DNA of 64,000 nt from Tolypeutes matacus (GCA_026826555.1 JAKSZT010054581.1:836902-900901), one strand, 5' to 3'; counted from the stretch's first letter, positions 27,019 to 37,960 are shown. Program-made: numbers and translations. Notes: generated by a model from the sequence alone, not told the origin.

Positions 27019-28045
27019 GGGGGGCACACAGAAAATAGGTGGGGTCTTGGGTGGGGGTGGAAGCCTGGGGATGCTTCTATTGCCCTTTGATTTTCTCTTA
27101 TGGAAATGAAGCTTCTCATTCATTCTGCAATCTGGCCACTATAATGGGCAGGCAGCAAAAGTGAACCCACTCAAAATCCAGGGCTGAGCTCCCCCAAACC
27201 CAAAGCATGTGGCCTGTGGAAGGTGCATGATGTGGGTGCATGCTCATCCTCTTTAGAACTCCTACCTTGGTCTTGAAATGAAAGAAAAATGGAGGGGAAT
27301 GTAAAAGCCACCAGCACCAGTCATCAGCCATCAAGCTCAGGAAGGAGTTAGTTTTTCCTCAACTCTGACACAACATCCATGCCACATCTGGGATTAGCCA
27401 CTTTGCCTTCCAAGAGCACAAATGCAGCTCCTGTTGCACTCTGGGATTCAGGAGAACACAAAGTGTACTATGCCCAGAGCACTTGCAAAAATTAACTTGG
27501 TCATACAATCGGCAAACTGCCACGGAACTTACCTTCAGACTAGAGGCACACAACTCAGGATTGAAATGCAAGACAAGGGTTAGAGCTCAGTTCATGAGTT
27601 TGGTCTAATGAATTCCATTCTGAGGACACTGATCAAGATACAAGAGGCAGACTGTGAATAAGGGGCCAGGAAGAGAGTACCAGATATTTCACTGCAGAAA
27701 TAGTCAGGACTCTTTTAAGGCAGAAATTCGACTAAACACATGCATTTCTAGCCAAAGGCATAAGGAACAATTTGCAGGTCAACGATAGAGGCCAAAATCA
27801 CCCTCTCACAAGAAACATTTAATTGGTGCATCTGGAATACTTGCTTTCCTGAAAATATGTCAGTAAGGACAAAACAATCATTCTCTGGTTACTTTTCAAA
27901 AGTTGTGATCAGGCTTAAAAAGAAGAGGAGTATTTTCCTGACAGATTTGAAAAGTGCGGCCTTCTTTGTATATCTGTAAAATCTCTGGAATCCACTGAGA
28001 CATATTCTCATGAGGAAACAATTCAGATGAATGCAAATCCTTACT

Positions 28046-28096
28046 CCACCACCCAGGTCCCTGAAACTTGTCTGGGCTGGACAGAGAGTCAGGCCC
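28046..28096 (-). repeat. Arm 2: inverted templated insertion present only in copy A
   Basis: This is the reverse complement of 26968-27018 with 49 of 51 positions identical. The homologous site in copy B (near 33235) lacks it: flanking 'gcaaatcctt' and 'ttgacaggg' are joined there by unrelated short sequence. Confidence 0.85.
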
Positions 28097-28360
28097 AGAT
28101 ATAGCCATCTGCTATTTTTGACAGGGATCATGGATTGTTTCAGACCCAATTACTTTTATATCCAGTGGCTTCTAGATCTGTAGCTCTCGGTTGAATTCCA
28201 TATTGAGAGTGATCGTGACAGGGTTAGGAAGGCACATTTCCTTGCCTTTTCTCCTTAAGATAATAAAAGATACATTATTTTCTTCATTTTACATTTTACT
28301 TAGAGCTATTCAAAATAAATAGAAAGCCCTATCACTCAGCTCTGATTACCTGCTTGTGCC

Positions 28361-28381
28361 TTTTTTTTTTTTTTTTTTTTT
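28361..28381. repeat. Poly-T run specific to copy A
   Basis: Copy A has 21 Ts where copy B has only a short 'tttgttt' (near 33500), so the run expanded after duplication or collapsed in B. Confidence 0.85.
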
Positions 28382-28919
28382 AACTCACCTTGCAGCTTCC
28401 TCACCAGGCAATGTTTCCAAGCAGAATATCTTCAAACTGAAGTAGAGCTGGCTAGATGGCCCAGGTCAGCACTTCTCAGGCATTCTGCAAGAAGACACCT
28501 AGCCCAAGTAGTTTTATATAATAGCCTTCTTCATTTTAATTCTCTTTTCATTTCTCATGATGCCACTTCATTTTGTTGGAACCTAATATAAAATGTAAGG
28601 AAGACTTTCTTAAATTATCATTGAACTGTGCGTCTTTCTGTTCATTGACTCTGAGTCAGGTCATATTGCTGGTCATGATCTCACTCTTCTTTTTTAAGTT
28701 GCCAGAATATACAAAGTTGGAATTTTTTGATACCATGGGCAAGAGATATACTAAAGCAACAAAGGAGAGAGAAGGAACTTTTTTTGGATCATCTCTATGT
28801 AAAATCTGGTAAAAATCTTGTGTATCTGTGTGTTTTATTTGTTTGATTGTTTGTTCATAATGTGCATTGTCAATAAAGGTACAAAAAGTAAAAATAAATA
28901 AATTAATTAAAAACACACC

Positions 28920-29060
28920 CACAAGTATTGGAGAGGATGTGGTGAAAGGCAGAGGGATGCTCTTTCAGTGCCAGTAAGATTGTAAAATGGCAACTGCCTC
29001 TGCTGCCATGTGGAAGATTGCAGGGTCTTCAATAAGCTAAGTATCAGGTTGCAGCTGTGT
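28920..29060 (+). mobile_element. L1 ORF2 scrap in copy A
   Basis: 'caagtattggagaggatgtgg', then 'gccagtaagattgtaaaatgg', is the diverged 3' part of L1 ORF2. It follows an 'aataaaggtacaaaaagtaaaa' A-rich end of an unidentified element. The same pair recurs in copy B at 34050-34180. Confidence 0.55.
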
Positions 29061-29847
29061 CCCAGTGGCATGATTGACATGCACCACCTGAAATAAAAAG
29101 GAAGGGATACCTAAGAGGAATTTGGATCTGGAGTCAATCTGGTGGTCCTGGTCACACCCCTGGCTGGCCGCCGGCACTTCCTGCCATTGTCCAACCCTAC
29201 CCCTAAAGCCCTGCCCCTCCCAACCCCAGAGATCACCATGGTGTCCTCTGAAGTATGGTCTGTTGTCCACAGTGATCCTGTCCTGTTTCAGACACAAGGA
29301 ATGCTCTATCCTATGGTTCCCAATACATCGTTATCTCTCTCCTGAAATAAACATTTTATTTTTACAGTGTGAATGTTAGGAAGCCAGCTGGTTTTGCATT
29401 TGCTCTTTAAAGGAACAAGAGATAAATTATATTCCTCATTTCACATCCTCTTTGGAGATATTCAAAAGGAAAAGGAAGTCCTACCAAGCAGCTATCATGA
29501 CTACCTTCTCACAAATTTTCTTTACTATATTTTGCCACTTCTTCCACAGTGTGAGTTGCTTGGCAAATACATACAAACAGTAAAAAGAGCTTCCTAAATT
29601 GCCCATTTCCACATCTCTTGTGCATTCTGCCAAAAGACAAGAAACCCCCTTAAGCCTAAGTAGTTATCTGCATTTGTGAGCTGTTCTCATTAGACATGAT
29701 GCCACATTAATGGGTGGCTCTCTAATGAAGAAATGTACAACAGATAAAGAATAAAACTATTGTTCAAAAAACTCCAATCTTGGAGGGCTCATGGCCCACA
29801 ATCCTGTGCAGGCCAACACCATCCTCTACACTCTGCAGCCAAGGGAA

Positions 29848-30283
29848 ATATTTGGTTGGAAAAGCTGCCTTGCCACCAGCGAACATGGGCCGGTCTGCAT
29901 GGTGTACTGTATTTACTTGGACTGCATGAGTCAGGTGACCCCGTTTACAAAAACAGGCTCTGAGAGCAAGGAAGGAAACCAAAACTTGCCTAGCAGAGTT
30001 GATATTTCCAAGAAACCTACTCTAAAATGTGCTGAAGCTGTTCAGAAATTCTTCCTAAAACATATATAGCTTGGTGAAGAATTTACAAGCCCAAGGAGAA
30101 TATGAGAAGGCTGTGTAGCATTTGAAGAATGCCTCTGCCCTGTTTGAACATGCAGAGCTGGGATTGCAAGTTTTATAATGAACTTCTCCACCCCAGGTTT
30201 TCCAGGGGCTTTTGACCAAGCCCCAAACAATCCATCAGAAAATTGTAAGTATTCAGAGTTTGTCAGAAGACAATATGGAATGA
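29848..30283 (+). pseudogene. TOMM20: TOMM20 processed pseudogene, copy A
   Basis: TOMM20 is the outer-membrane receptor that recognises mitochondrial presequences. This intronless copy spans the full coding length: 436 nt here against 438 expected for a 145-residue protein plus stop. The N-terminal membrane segment ends VYCIYLD. Matches continue with CAEAVQKFFLKHI, then LGEE, then a QGEYEKAV-like stretch in a shifted frame. The terminal 'atcagaaaattgtaagtattcagag' corresponds to the SQRIVSAQS region, and the last codons read GGAATGA. The start codon is mutated to ATA at 29848. In-frame stops (for example just after FFLKHI) and frameshifts make it non-coding. Exons are contiguous, so it arose from an mRNA. 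It predates the local duplication because copy B carries its first third. A minus-strand 184-codon frame over 30042-30596 is a shadow. Confidence 0.85.
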
Positions 30284-30574
30284 AAAACAAACATGGGATC
30301 CTGAAAGCTGAATTAAAAGTATTAAAGAAATACTTTGCATGGAAGATAAACAGCTCTTGGAAAACAAGGGCAACTGTGCTTGTTATAGAATCATGATCCA
30401 CACTGACGCTTACCCAGTTACTTTTTAAAAATTTGTGTAAATTCACTTGTCTGTTGTATTTAATTTTGCCAGTGAAGCATGTATTTTGATGATGATGATA
30501 CATTTTATGAGTACTTAGTTTTTCAATTACTGAAAATTGAAACACTATGGGTTTGTTTTTTTTTTTTTCTCTAA
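30284..30574 (+). other. Likely 3' UTR of the TOMM20 pseudogene
   Basis: AT-rich sequence follows the pseudogene stop and contains 'tttgtgtaaattcacttgtctg'. The limit is set by the start of duplication copy B. Assignment to the TOMM20 3' UTR is inferred from position. Confidence 0.4.
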
Positions 30575-30766
30575 AATGTATAATTATAAAGAACATCCAT
30601 GTAACAACACTTACTTAAAAATGCCATGTGCTCCATATGAAAAGAAAGGGGGGAAACTGGGTATACTTTTCATAAAGCTGAAGTCTTCATATTTTAAAGC
30701 TAGTTCATTTTGCTATTCATCTGTAAATTGGATGGATACTTGATTGTTTATCTACACTGAGCTTTT

Positions 30767-31282
30767 TTTTTTTTTTCTTAATATGGATTTTTTTTAAATT
30801 AATTTATTTTTTATTGTGGGTAAAAACCAAATTTTCACAATACATACCAATATTTGTAAAATGATATATGAATATATATGCATATATGTGCATTTGTTTA
30901 CAAAAATGTTATTTATATATATATAAATATATTTTAAGAGGTGCTTAGATTACCTAAAATATTACACGGAACCCACTGAGATTCCCATGTTGCCCACCTC
31001 TCACACCTCCCACCACACCCTACACAAACATCTCCCACAAGTGTGGCCCACCACCCTCAATGGACTTACACATCCTGGGGCCTTGCCACCAACCATAGAC
31101 CACAGTTCACATCGTAGATCACACTCTCTCCCACACAGTTCTGAGTGGTGTGTGCTGATTTAAAATGGCCTACATCCGTTGCCACAACGGTACTCAGGAC
31201 AACCTCCAAATCCCAAAGAAGCCCCTGTATTTCAACTGCTCATCCCCTCCCTGCCCCAAAAGTGTCAAGTGGCCACTGGCTC
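30767..31282 (-). mobile_element. L1 3' UTR insertion with 12-bp target-site duplication
   Basis: The 516-bp insertion starts with a T run (the poly-A tail reversed) and matches, in reverse, 39300-39760. It is flanked by CACTGAGCTTTT at 30755-30766 and 31283-31294. Copy A has an empty site near 26095. It inserted after the segmental duplication. Confidence 0.85.
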
Positions 31283-34049
31283 CACTGAGCTTTTAAGTCT
31301 TTTGAGAGACTCAGCAAAATTTATAAAGGAAAAACTTGACAATCTGCTCCCAGATTATGTGGCATGGTCCCCACCATTCTTTCTAAACTGAAAGTCACAG
31401 ACCTGCAATATTGGTGTTATCAGGGGCAAGAATTATCCTAAAAGAGCAAAAGTGTTGGAACTTTTATGGAGCATCTGTGTCTGTGATCTCTAAATGGTAA
31501 GAGGTCTGTGTATTTTAATGCTGGTATCTTGTCCATAAAGGTGCCCCAGTTTTTGAATTAAAAGTAAAAGACTAGGGCAAGAGAGGATCTGGAGGTAGAC
31601 AAGGAAGCACTCATTCTCTGTGGGTGGGATTGGAAAGTGGCCCATACAGCCACAGCTGTAAAAGACAACATGGCAAGATCTCTAGAAGCTATGTATGGAA
31701 GAGACAATGATTTTCATAAGGGCATGATGTACAACTGCCACTTGACTCAAAGAAAGGATGGTTCCTTAAGATGGAGAGGGCCACAATTCACGACTGGTAG
31801 GATGTGCCTGCACCCAATATGACCTCCTTGGCAGTACTTCACCCTCCACACACCACCCCAAGCATAACCCCCAAAATGGGTGTCCAGGACTTTGCAAATC
31901 TGCCCAAAAGAACAGGCCCAATTACTGTCCACACAGAACACAAAGCATAGCCCCAGTCACAAGTGGGAGTCACCAAACCTGAGGAAACCCCAGAGGGTAC
32001 AATATGTGGGCCCATATCAAAGTGGCCATAACAGTGCCCCTGAGAAACCAGCAGGACAAACTGTGAGTGGGATGGTTCACCCCTCATCCCATGGGGGGCA
32101 GGGTGGTCTTGGACAATGTCTTAGGGGAACCCTGGGAGCTGGTGGGTCACAGATAACCTCCCTTGGGCCTATCTCTTTGGCCAGTTCAGACCAGTTCCAG
32201 GGTCCTGGATAGTGGTGGTGGGGCACTCAGGAAACAGGTGGAGTCTCGGTTGTGGGGTGGAGGGCTGGGGGATGCTTTATTACCCTTTGATTTTCTCTTC
32301 TGGGAATGAAGCCTACCCTTTGTTCTGCCATCTGGTCACCATGATGGGCAGGCTGCAATAGTAAAATGAATCAGAATCCAGGGGCAAGCTCTCAAACACC
32401 CTGGGCTGTGGTGGGAGAAATGGGTGAGGGGCAGGGATGTGATCATCCTCTTCAGAATTCCTACCTTGACCTTGAGTGAACAGAACTTTTGAAGGGAATG
32501 TAAAAGCCACCAGCACCAGTAGTCAGCCATCAAGCTCAGGAAGGAGGCAGTTTCTCCTCAAATCTGACACAACATCCATGCCACCTCTGGAAACAGCCAC
32601 TTTACCTTGCAAGAGCACAAATACAGCACAAATTGCACTCTGGGAATCAGAAAAAACATAAAGCATTCCACACCCAGAGAATTCACAAAAAATCACTTTT
32701 ATCATTCACTCTGCAAACCGCTGTGGAAGAGGCACACATTTCAGGATCAAAGCACAAGACCAGGGTGAGAGCTCAGTTCATGAGGTTGGTCCAATGCATT
32801 CCATTCCTAGAACCCTGATCAATATGTAAGAGACAGATTGGTCATAAGGGACCAGGAATAGGGTACCAGACATTTCACTGCAAAAATGGCCAGGTCCCCT
32901 TTAAGTCAGAAATTCAACTAAACACATGCTTTTCTAGCCAAAGGCATAAGGATTAAGTGACAGGTCAATGATTGAGACCAAAATCAAGCAATCACAAGAA
33001 ACATTCAATTGCTGCCTTTGGGATACTTGCTTTCCTCAAAATGTGTCAGTCAGGGGAATACAATCATTATCTGCTTACTTTTCAGAAGTTCTGATCAGGC
33101 TTAAGAACAAGAAGAGATATTTTCCTGACAGACTTGAAAAGTGCAGCCTTCCTCACACATCTGTAAAATCTCTGGAATCCACTGAGGCATACACTTGTAT
33201 GGAAGCAACTCAGATGAGCACAAATCCTTCCTCCTGAATACCATCTGGGATTGTTGACAGGGATCGTGGAATGTTTCACACCCAAGACTTTTACATCCAG
33301 TGGCTCCTACTAGTTCTGTAACTCTCAGCTGAATTCCATATTTGCTGTGACCAGGACAGGGTTACGAAGCCACATTCCTATGCCTTTTCTGCTTAAGATA
33401 ATAAAAGATAACATTATTTTCTTCATTTACATTTTACTTGGAGGTATTCCATAGAAATAGAATGCCATATCACACAGCTAGGATTACCTGCTCATGCATT
33501 TTGTTTAACTCACCTTCCAGCTTCCTCACCAGGCAATGTTCCCAAGCAGAATATCTTCAAACAGGATTAGAGCTGGCTATATGGCCCAGCTCAGCATCTC
33601 TCGGGAATTCTATGTGAAGACAACAAACCCAAGTATTTTTATGTAATAGCCTTCTTCATTTTAATTCTCTTTTCATTTCTCATGATACCACTTTATTTTG
33701 TGGGAACCTTATAAAAATGTATGGAAGTCTTTCTTTTTAAATAATCATCAAACTGTGTGTCTTTCTGCTCATTGACTTTGAGGCAGGTCATATTGCCAGT
33801 CATGATCTCACTTCTCTTTTTAAAGTTACCAAACTCCACAAGGATACAATTTCTTAATACCATGGGCAAGAGGCCTCCTAAAGCAACAAAATAGAGAGAA
33901 GGAAATTTTCTTGGAGCATCTCCATGTGCAATCTGGTAAAAGTCTGGTGTGTGTGTGTTTTATTTGTTGGATTGTTTGTTTTTAATGTGCATTGTCAATA
34001 AAGGTACAAAAAGTAAAATACTTAAAAAATTCATTTAAAACATACTTGC

Positions 34050-34180
34050 AAATGTGGGAGTGGACATGGAGAAAGGCAGATTGACCCTCATTCAGTGCTG
34101 GTGAGATTGTAAAATGGTGACTGCTGCCACTACCATGGGGCAGACTGCAGGGTCTTCAAGAAATTAAGTATCAAGTTGAG
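34050..34180 (+). mobile_element. L1 ORF2 scrap in copy B
   Basis: This is the duplicate of the scrap at 28920-29060 in copy A, with the same preceding 'caataaaggtacaaaaagtaaaa' end. Confidence 0.5.
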
Positions 34181-34973
34181 GCCAATTCACAGTGGTGTGA
34201 TTGACATACACCACTTGAAGTAAAGAGGGAGGGATCCATCAGAGTAACTTGGATCTGGGTTTGATCTGCTGGCCAAGGTCATACCTCTGGCTGGCCAGTG
34301 GCACGTCCTACTATTGTCTGACCCAACCCTCAAAGCCCTGCCCTTCCCAACCCCACATATGCCATGGTGGCATCTGATGTATGTACTGTTGTCCACAGGG
34401 ATTCTGTCCTGTTTCAGACATAAGGAATGTTCTATCCTGTGGTTCCCAATATATTGCTATCTCTCTCCTGTGATAAACATTTGCATTTTACAGTGTGCAT
34501 GTTAAGAAGCCAGTTGGTTTTGCACTTGTTCTTTAAAGGAATGAAAGAAATTATATTCCTCATTTCACATTCTCTTTGGAGATATTCAAAGGGAAATGGA
34601 AATCCTATCACACAGTTATCATGACTACCATCTTGCAAATTTTCTACCTTATCTTGCCTCTTCCTCAGCAGTCTGAGTTGCTAGGCAAATATATACAGAC
34701 AGACATTAAGAAGAGATTCCTAAATTGTCCATTTCCACACCTGTTGTGCATTCAGCCAGAAGAAAAGAAAGTCCCTTAGGCCTAAGTAGATACCTTCATT
34801 TGTAAGCTCTTTTCATTAGTCATGGTGCAACAGAATTGGCTGACTGCCTAATGCAGAAATGTACAAAGGATAAAGACTAAAACAATTGTACACAAAACTT
34901 TCATCTTGAAGAGTTGGTGGCCTGCAACTCTGTGCAGGCCAATGCTGCCCTTTACACTCCACAGCCAAGGGAA

Positions 34974-35122
34974 ATGTTTGGTTGGAAAAGCTGCCTCAAC
35001 ACCAGTGAACATGGGCCAGTCTGCATGGGATACTGTATTTACTTGGACCACAAGAGTCAGGTGACCCCAGTTTCAAAACCAGGCTGTGAGAAACAGGAAG
35101 GAAACTGAAACTTGCCTAGCAA
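34974..35122 (+). pseudogene. TOMM20: TOMM20 processed pseudogene, copy B (truncated)
   Basis: This is the duplicate of the copy at 29848. It keeps an ATG at the original start position and reads MFGWKSCLNTSEHGPVCMGY then CIYLD in frame, closer to the parent GYCIYFD than copy A. A stop (TGA) occurs about 45 codons in. The copy ends at the 5' edge of the retroviral LTR. It cannot make TOMM20: only the membrane anchor region is left. Confidence 0.8.
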
Positions 35123-35387
35123 TGATGAAAAAAATTGCTGCTGCCTCTTTAACAGCACTCTCCCCTCCTCATTAGCAGAAACCCACAACTTAGAGAGATA
35201 AGTGCCCTCCTCCCCCTTTTGTCTGGAATCCACAAAGGTAAGGACTCTACTCCTCTCCTTCCTGAGGCCCTCTGCTTTAGGAAGATAAGCTAAACTCACA
35301 GCTTTTCTTCTGTAACCCCCACCTGCCCAGTTGCATCAGGAATTTGCCCACTTGTCCAGCAACCCACTAGCCCATAAACAGAAATCT

Positions 35388-35394
35388 ATATAAC
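35388..35394 (+). promoter_or_regulatory. LTR TATA box
   Basis: TATATAA lies 67 bp upstream of the LTR polyadenylation signal, the usual U3/R arrangement. Confidence 0.6.
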
Positions 35395-35460
35395 CCCATG
35401 AAAGATGATGCCCAGGACTCAGAATTTTTGGAGACTTGACTCTCCTCTGGACCTGCATGT

Positions 35461-35466
35461 AATAAA
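35461..35466 (+). terminator. LTR polyadenylation signal
   Basis: AATAAA followed by a T/C-rich stretch in the presumed R/U5 part of the LTR. Confidence 0.65.
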
Positions 35467-35537
35467 ACTTTGTTCCTCCATCTCTCTGAGTGAACACTTG
35501 GGTTTCTAATCATCTAAGTTTCATCTGCCACAACATT

Positions 35538-35555
35538 TGGTTCCCTGACCGGGAA
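35538..35555 (+). other. Retroviral primer-binding site, tRNA-Glu
   Basis: TGGTTCCCTGACCGGGAA is the exact 18-nt complement of the 3' end (with CCA) of mammalian tRNA-Glu, and lies two bases downstream of the LTR end. Confidence 0.9.
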
Positions 35556-35859
35556 ACCCAACTGAGCTGGCCTGTTCTGCCTCTGGCTTGGGCCTGACAG
35601 GTGTGGCCAGCAATTATCTCTGTGCAAACAAGGTAGGCACCACCCAACCTCTTAATGGGACCTCCTTCTGAGGTGGTGTCTGTGGGTCACATCTCCACAC
35701 CCCATGCTGAACTCAGTAGGGAGGCGGACTGAACAGTGCCAGAAGACTCTGGAAAGGTAAGGCCCTGGGTACCAAGCCCCCAGTCAGGCCTGTCTCTGGA
35801 TGGAAGGGGAGACTGATCACCTCCCAACATCTCAAGTATTGAGATCCCAGGATAGGGCA

Positions 35860-36460
35860 GACCCTGAGGAAGGGGTTGCATAATCTCTGAACAATTGTAT
35901 GTGAATGAGGATGGCAAAGGCTTGCCTCTGTCATTCCAGTCTGTGACTCCACAGCCTGTGCTATGGAGTCTGAGTGAGCCCTAACCTGTTTTCCATGGCT
36001 ATGTCATACTGCATATTGGCCCACCCAACTCTGCCTGGGCACCTTAGTTAAGATGAACTGAAGTTCTCACAAGAGATGCAGACAGATGGGCATCTGAGTG
36101 GCCTCAGAAGAGGCAACCCCTTCCTTTGTCTGTGTTACAACACCAACTGAGGGTGTGGACTTATCACTGTTAATCACTGTGGGAAGGACTATCTAACTTC
36201 TGAGCAATTGTGTGTTTGAGGGAGGATGACAGAGTCTTGCCACTGTTGTTCCAGTCTGTGATTTGACAGCCTGTGCTATGGAGACTGAGTGGGCCCTAAC
36301 CTGTTTTCCATGGCTACGTCATATGGCATAATGGCTCACCCCTGAACTCTGCCCAGGTACCTTAGCTAAAATGAGTCAAAGTTTTCATGAGAGATGCAGA
36401 CAGGCAGGCATCTGAGTGGCCTTGAAAGAGGCAATCCCTTCCTGTGTCTGTCTTGCACCA
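35860..36460 (+). repeat. 315-bp tandem duplication in the ERV leader
   Basis: The segment with 'ccagtctgtga', 'acagcctgtgctatggag', 'ccctaacctgttttccatgg', 'gagatgcagaca' and 'ggcatctgagtggcct' occurs twice, at 35936 and 36251 for the first anchor (offset 315). Both copies lie between the primer site and gag, where packaging signals normally lie. Confidence 0.85.
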
Positions 36461-36472
36461 CTGACACAGGGT

Positions 36473-37156
36473 ATGGGCTCATCACAGTCAAAACCTACCA
36501 TCTTAAACTGCATGCTTAAGAATTCCAAGAAGGGCTTTTCTGGAGATTATGACATCCAGATGAACCCTGATACCCTCCAAATCTCATGTGAAGTAGATTG
36601 GCTCACTTTTAACATTGACTGGCCCTCAGAAGGGACCCTGGATATAGTCAGGGTCTGTGCAGTATGGCTGGTTGTGATGGGAACTCCAGGCCACCCTGAT
36701 CAGCTTCCCTACATCAACTCTTGGTTAACAATAATCCAGACTCTGCCCCCTTGTGTTCGATTGTGTATTGGAAAAAAGGGACATAACAGGGTCTTGGTTG
36801 CACAGGGAATGGGGCCCCAGAAAGCAGTCATTCATCAGGGATCCTCAGAAGAGGACCCAACACCCCCATCCCCACTGCCATATGCTCTGGCCACTCTAGC
36901 CTCTCCTCCTAGCATGGGAGTGAATGTGGATCTCCTAGAAACACCCCCACTGTCTGTCTGTCTGGGACCATCAGCCCTCTCTGGAGAAAGCCCTGGAACC
37001 CCAGTAGTGAGGAGGCTTCAATTGGTGCAACCTGCATTACAGATACCTCTCTGTGAGACTCAGGTTCCAGCTCAGAACAGTGAGGATGGAACTATCCAAC
37101 CTGGGAGGCCTGTTTTGTACTACCAGCCTTTCACAACTACAGACCTCTTAAACTAG
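36473..37156 (+). pseudogene. ERV gag remnant (matrix, proline-rich domain, start of capsid)
   Basis: A frame open from 36416 to 37156 contains an internal start at 36473 with MGSSQSK, which fits an N-myristoylation signal. It is followed by a gamma-type matrix region with the family-typical GHPDQLPY around 36690, a proline-rich middle (36860-36960) and the start of capsid (PFTTTDLLN, 37130). It ends in a stop just inside capsid. The long open frame is notable for an old insertion but gives only a fragment of Gag. Upstream codons 36416-36472 are probably leader or a glycosylated-Gag-like extension; this is uncertain. Confidence 0.8.
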
Positions 37157-37960
37157 AAGCACAACACACCCTCCAACTTGGAAAAGCCCCAAGCCCTTAT
37201 TGAACCCATAGAAACCATTTTCTAAACCCATTATCCTACTTGGGTTGACTGCCACCAAGTCCTCCTGACTGCTTAATATGGAGGAGAGAATGGATTCTGA
37301 CTAAAACCCAAAAGTGGCTGCAGGAGCAGGTCCTTACTGGTGTCTTAAACCCAGAAAACTGGGCATAAGAGCTGGCATCAGAAACCCAACCAAACTGGGA
37401 CTTCAAAATTTATCAGGGACGGGCTGTACTTGAGCAATATCAGGAAGTGCTCCTTCGAGGGGTCTGAGAAGGGACAAAATGACCCACAAACATGGCAAAG
37501 ATGATTTTAGTTACTCAAAAGCCTGAAGAATCTCTGGGAGATTTCCATGAATGACTTTGTGAGGCCTTTAGAATCTACACCCCTTTTGACCCAGAAGCTC
37601 TGGAAAACAAAAGGATGGTGAATGCCACTTTTGTTTGCACAGGTAGCAACGGACATTAAAATAAAGCTCCAAAAATTAGAAGGGTTTGTGGGGATGAACA
37701 TCTCTCAACTCCTTGAGGTTGCCAATAAAGTTTTCTTCAATGAAGATGAAGCCATCGAACAAGAGGCCAAGAAGTGAATAAAACATCAAGCTTCCCTTCT
37801 GGCAGAAGCCTTGGGAAATCCTGACCCCACCAGACAAGAAGAGCCACCTCCAAAAGTGGGGACACACACCAAAAAGGTACCCCTGGCCAGAGACCACTGT
37901 GCCTACTGCAAAGAAAGTGGACACTGGAAAAATGAGTGCCCCCCAAAAAGAATCAGGCAC
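37157..37960 (+). pseudogene. ERV gag remnant (capsid and nucleocapsid), multiply broken
   Basis: Capsid sequence continues in more than one frame with several stops (for example 37154, 37276 and 37366). A region around 37500-37600 (ESLGDFHE then LCEAFRIYTPFDP, split by a stop) fits the capsid major-homology neighbourhood. Nucleocapsid carries one intact zinc knuckle at 37898-37939, CAYCKESGHWKNEC, spaced C-X2-C-X4-H-X4-C. The part 37811-38086 is open. No complete polyprotein is possible. Confidence 0.8.

Larger units (their letters stand above)
25910..30575 (+). repeat. Tandem segmental duplication, copy A
   Basis: The whole unit recurs in the same order and orientation at 30575-35122. Anchors (A/B) are 'gaaagaaagggg' (25974/30641), 'ggatctggaggtagac'-like sequence (26385/31584), 'gaatggttccttaag' (26554/31754), 'caataaaggtacaaaaagtaaaa' (28870/33997) and 'gtactgtatttacttgga' (29902/35030). 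After removing copy B's 516-bp insertion the offset is about 4.67 kb at the left and somewhat less at the right. By eye the copies differ at roughly one base in eight to ten; this is not a computed value. Copy A alone has a 21-T run at 28361 and a 51-bp inverted insertion at 28046. Confidence 0.85.
30575..35122 (+). repeat. Tandem segmental duplication, copy B (cut by an ERV)
   Basis: This copy begins where copy A ends, in head-to-tail arrangement. It is interrupted by a 516-bp L1 3' fragment at 30767-31282. It is truncated at 35122 within the TOMM20 pseudogene by the 5' LTR of an endogenous retrovirus. No continuation of the unit is visible beyond the retrovirus within the window, so the right part of copy B was lost or lies elsewhere. 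Confidence 0.85.
35123..35535 (+). mobile_element. 5' LTR of a class I (gamma-like) endogenous retrovirus
   Basis: About 413 bp, starting TG at 35123 (or 35126) and ending ACAACA at 35535. It has TATATAA at 35388-35394, AATAAA at 35461-35466, and a primer-binding site two bases after its end. The left edge is fixed by comparison with duplication copy A, where 'cttgcctagca' continues into TOMM20. The matching 3' LTR is not in the window, so age cannot be taken from an LTR pair. Confidence 0.8.

Noticed and set aside
30042..30596. 184-codon open frame on the minus strand
   Set aside because: Antisense of the TOMM20 pseudogene and its 3' UTR; no recognisable protein features.
36416..37156. 246-codon frame as a host gene
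   Set aside because: Matches retroviral gag in domain order and lies directly after an LTR, primer site and leader; it ends in a stop inside capsid.
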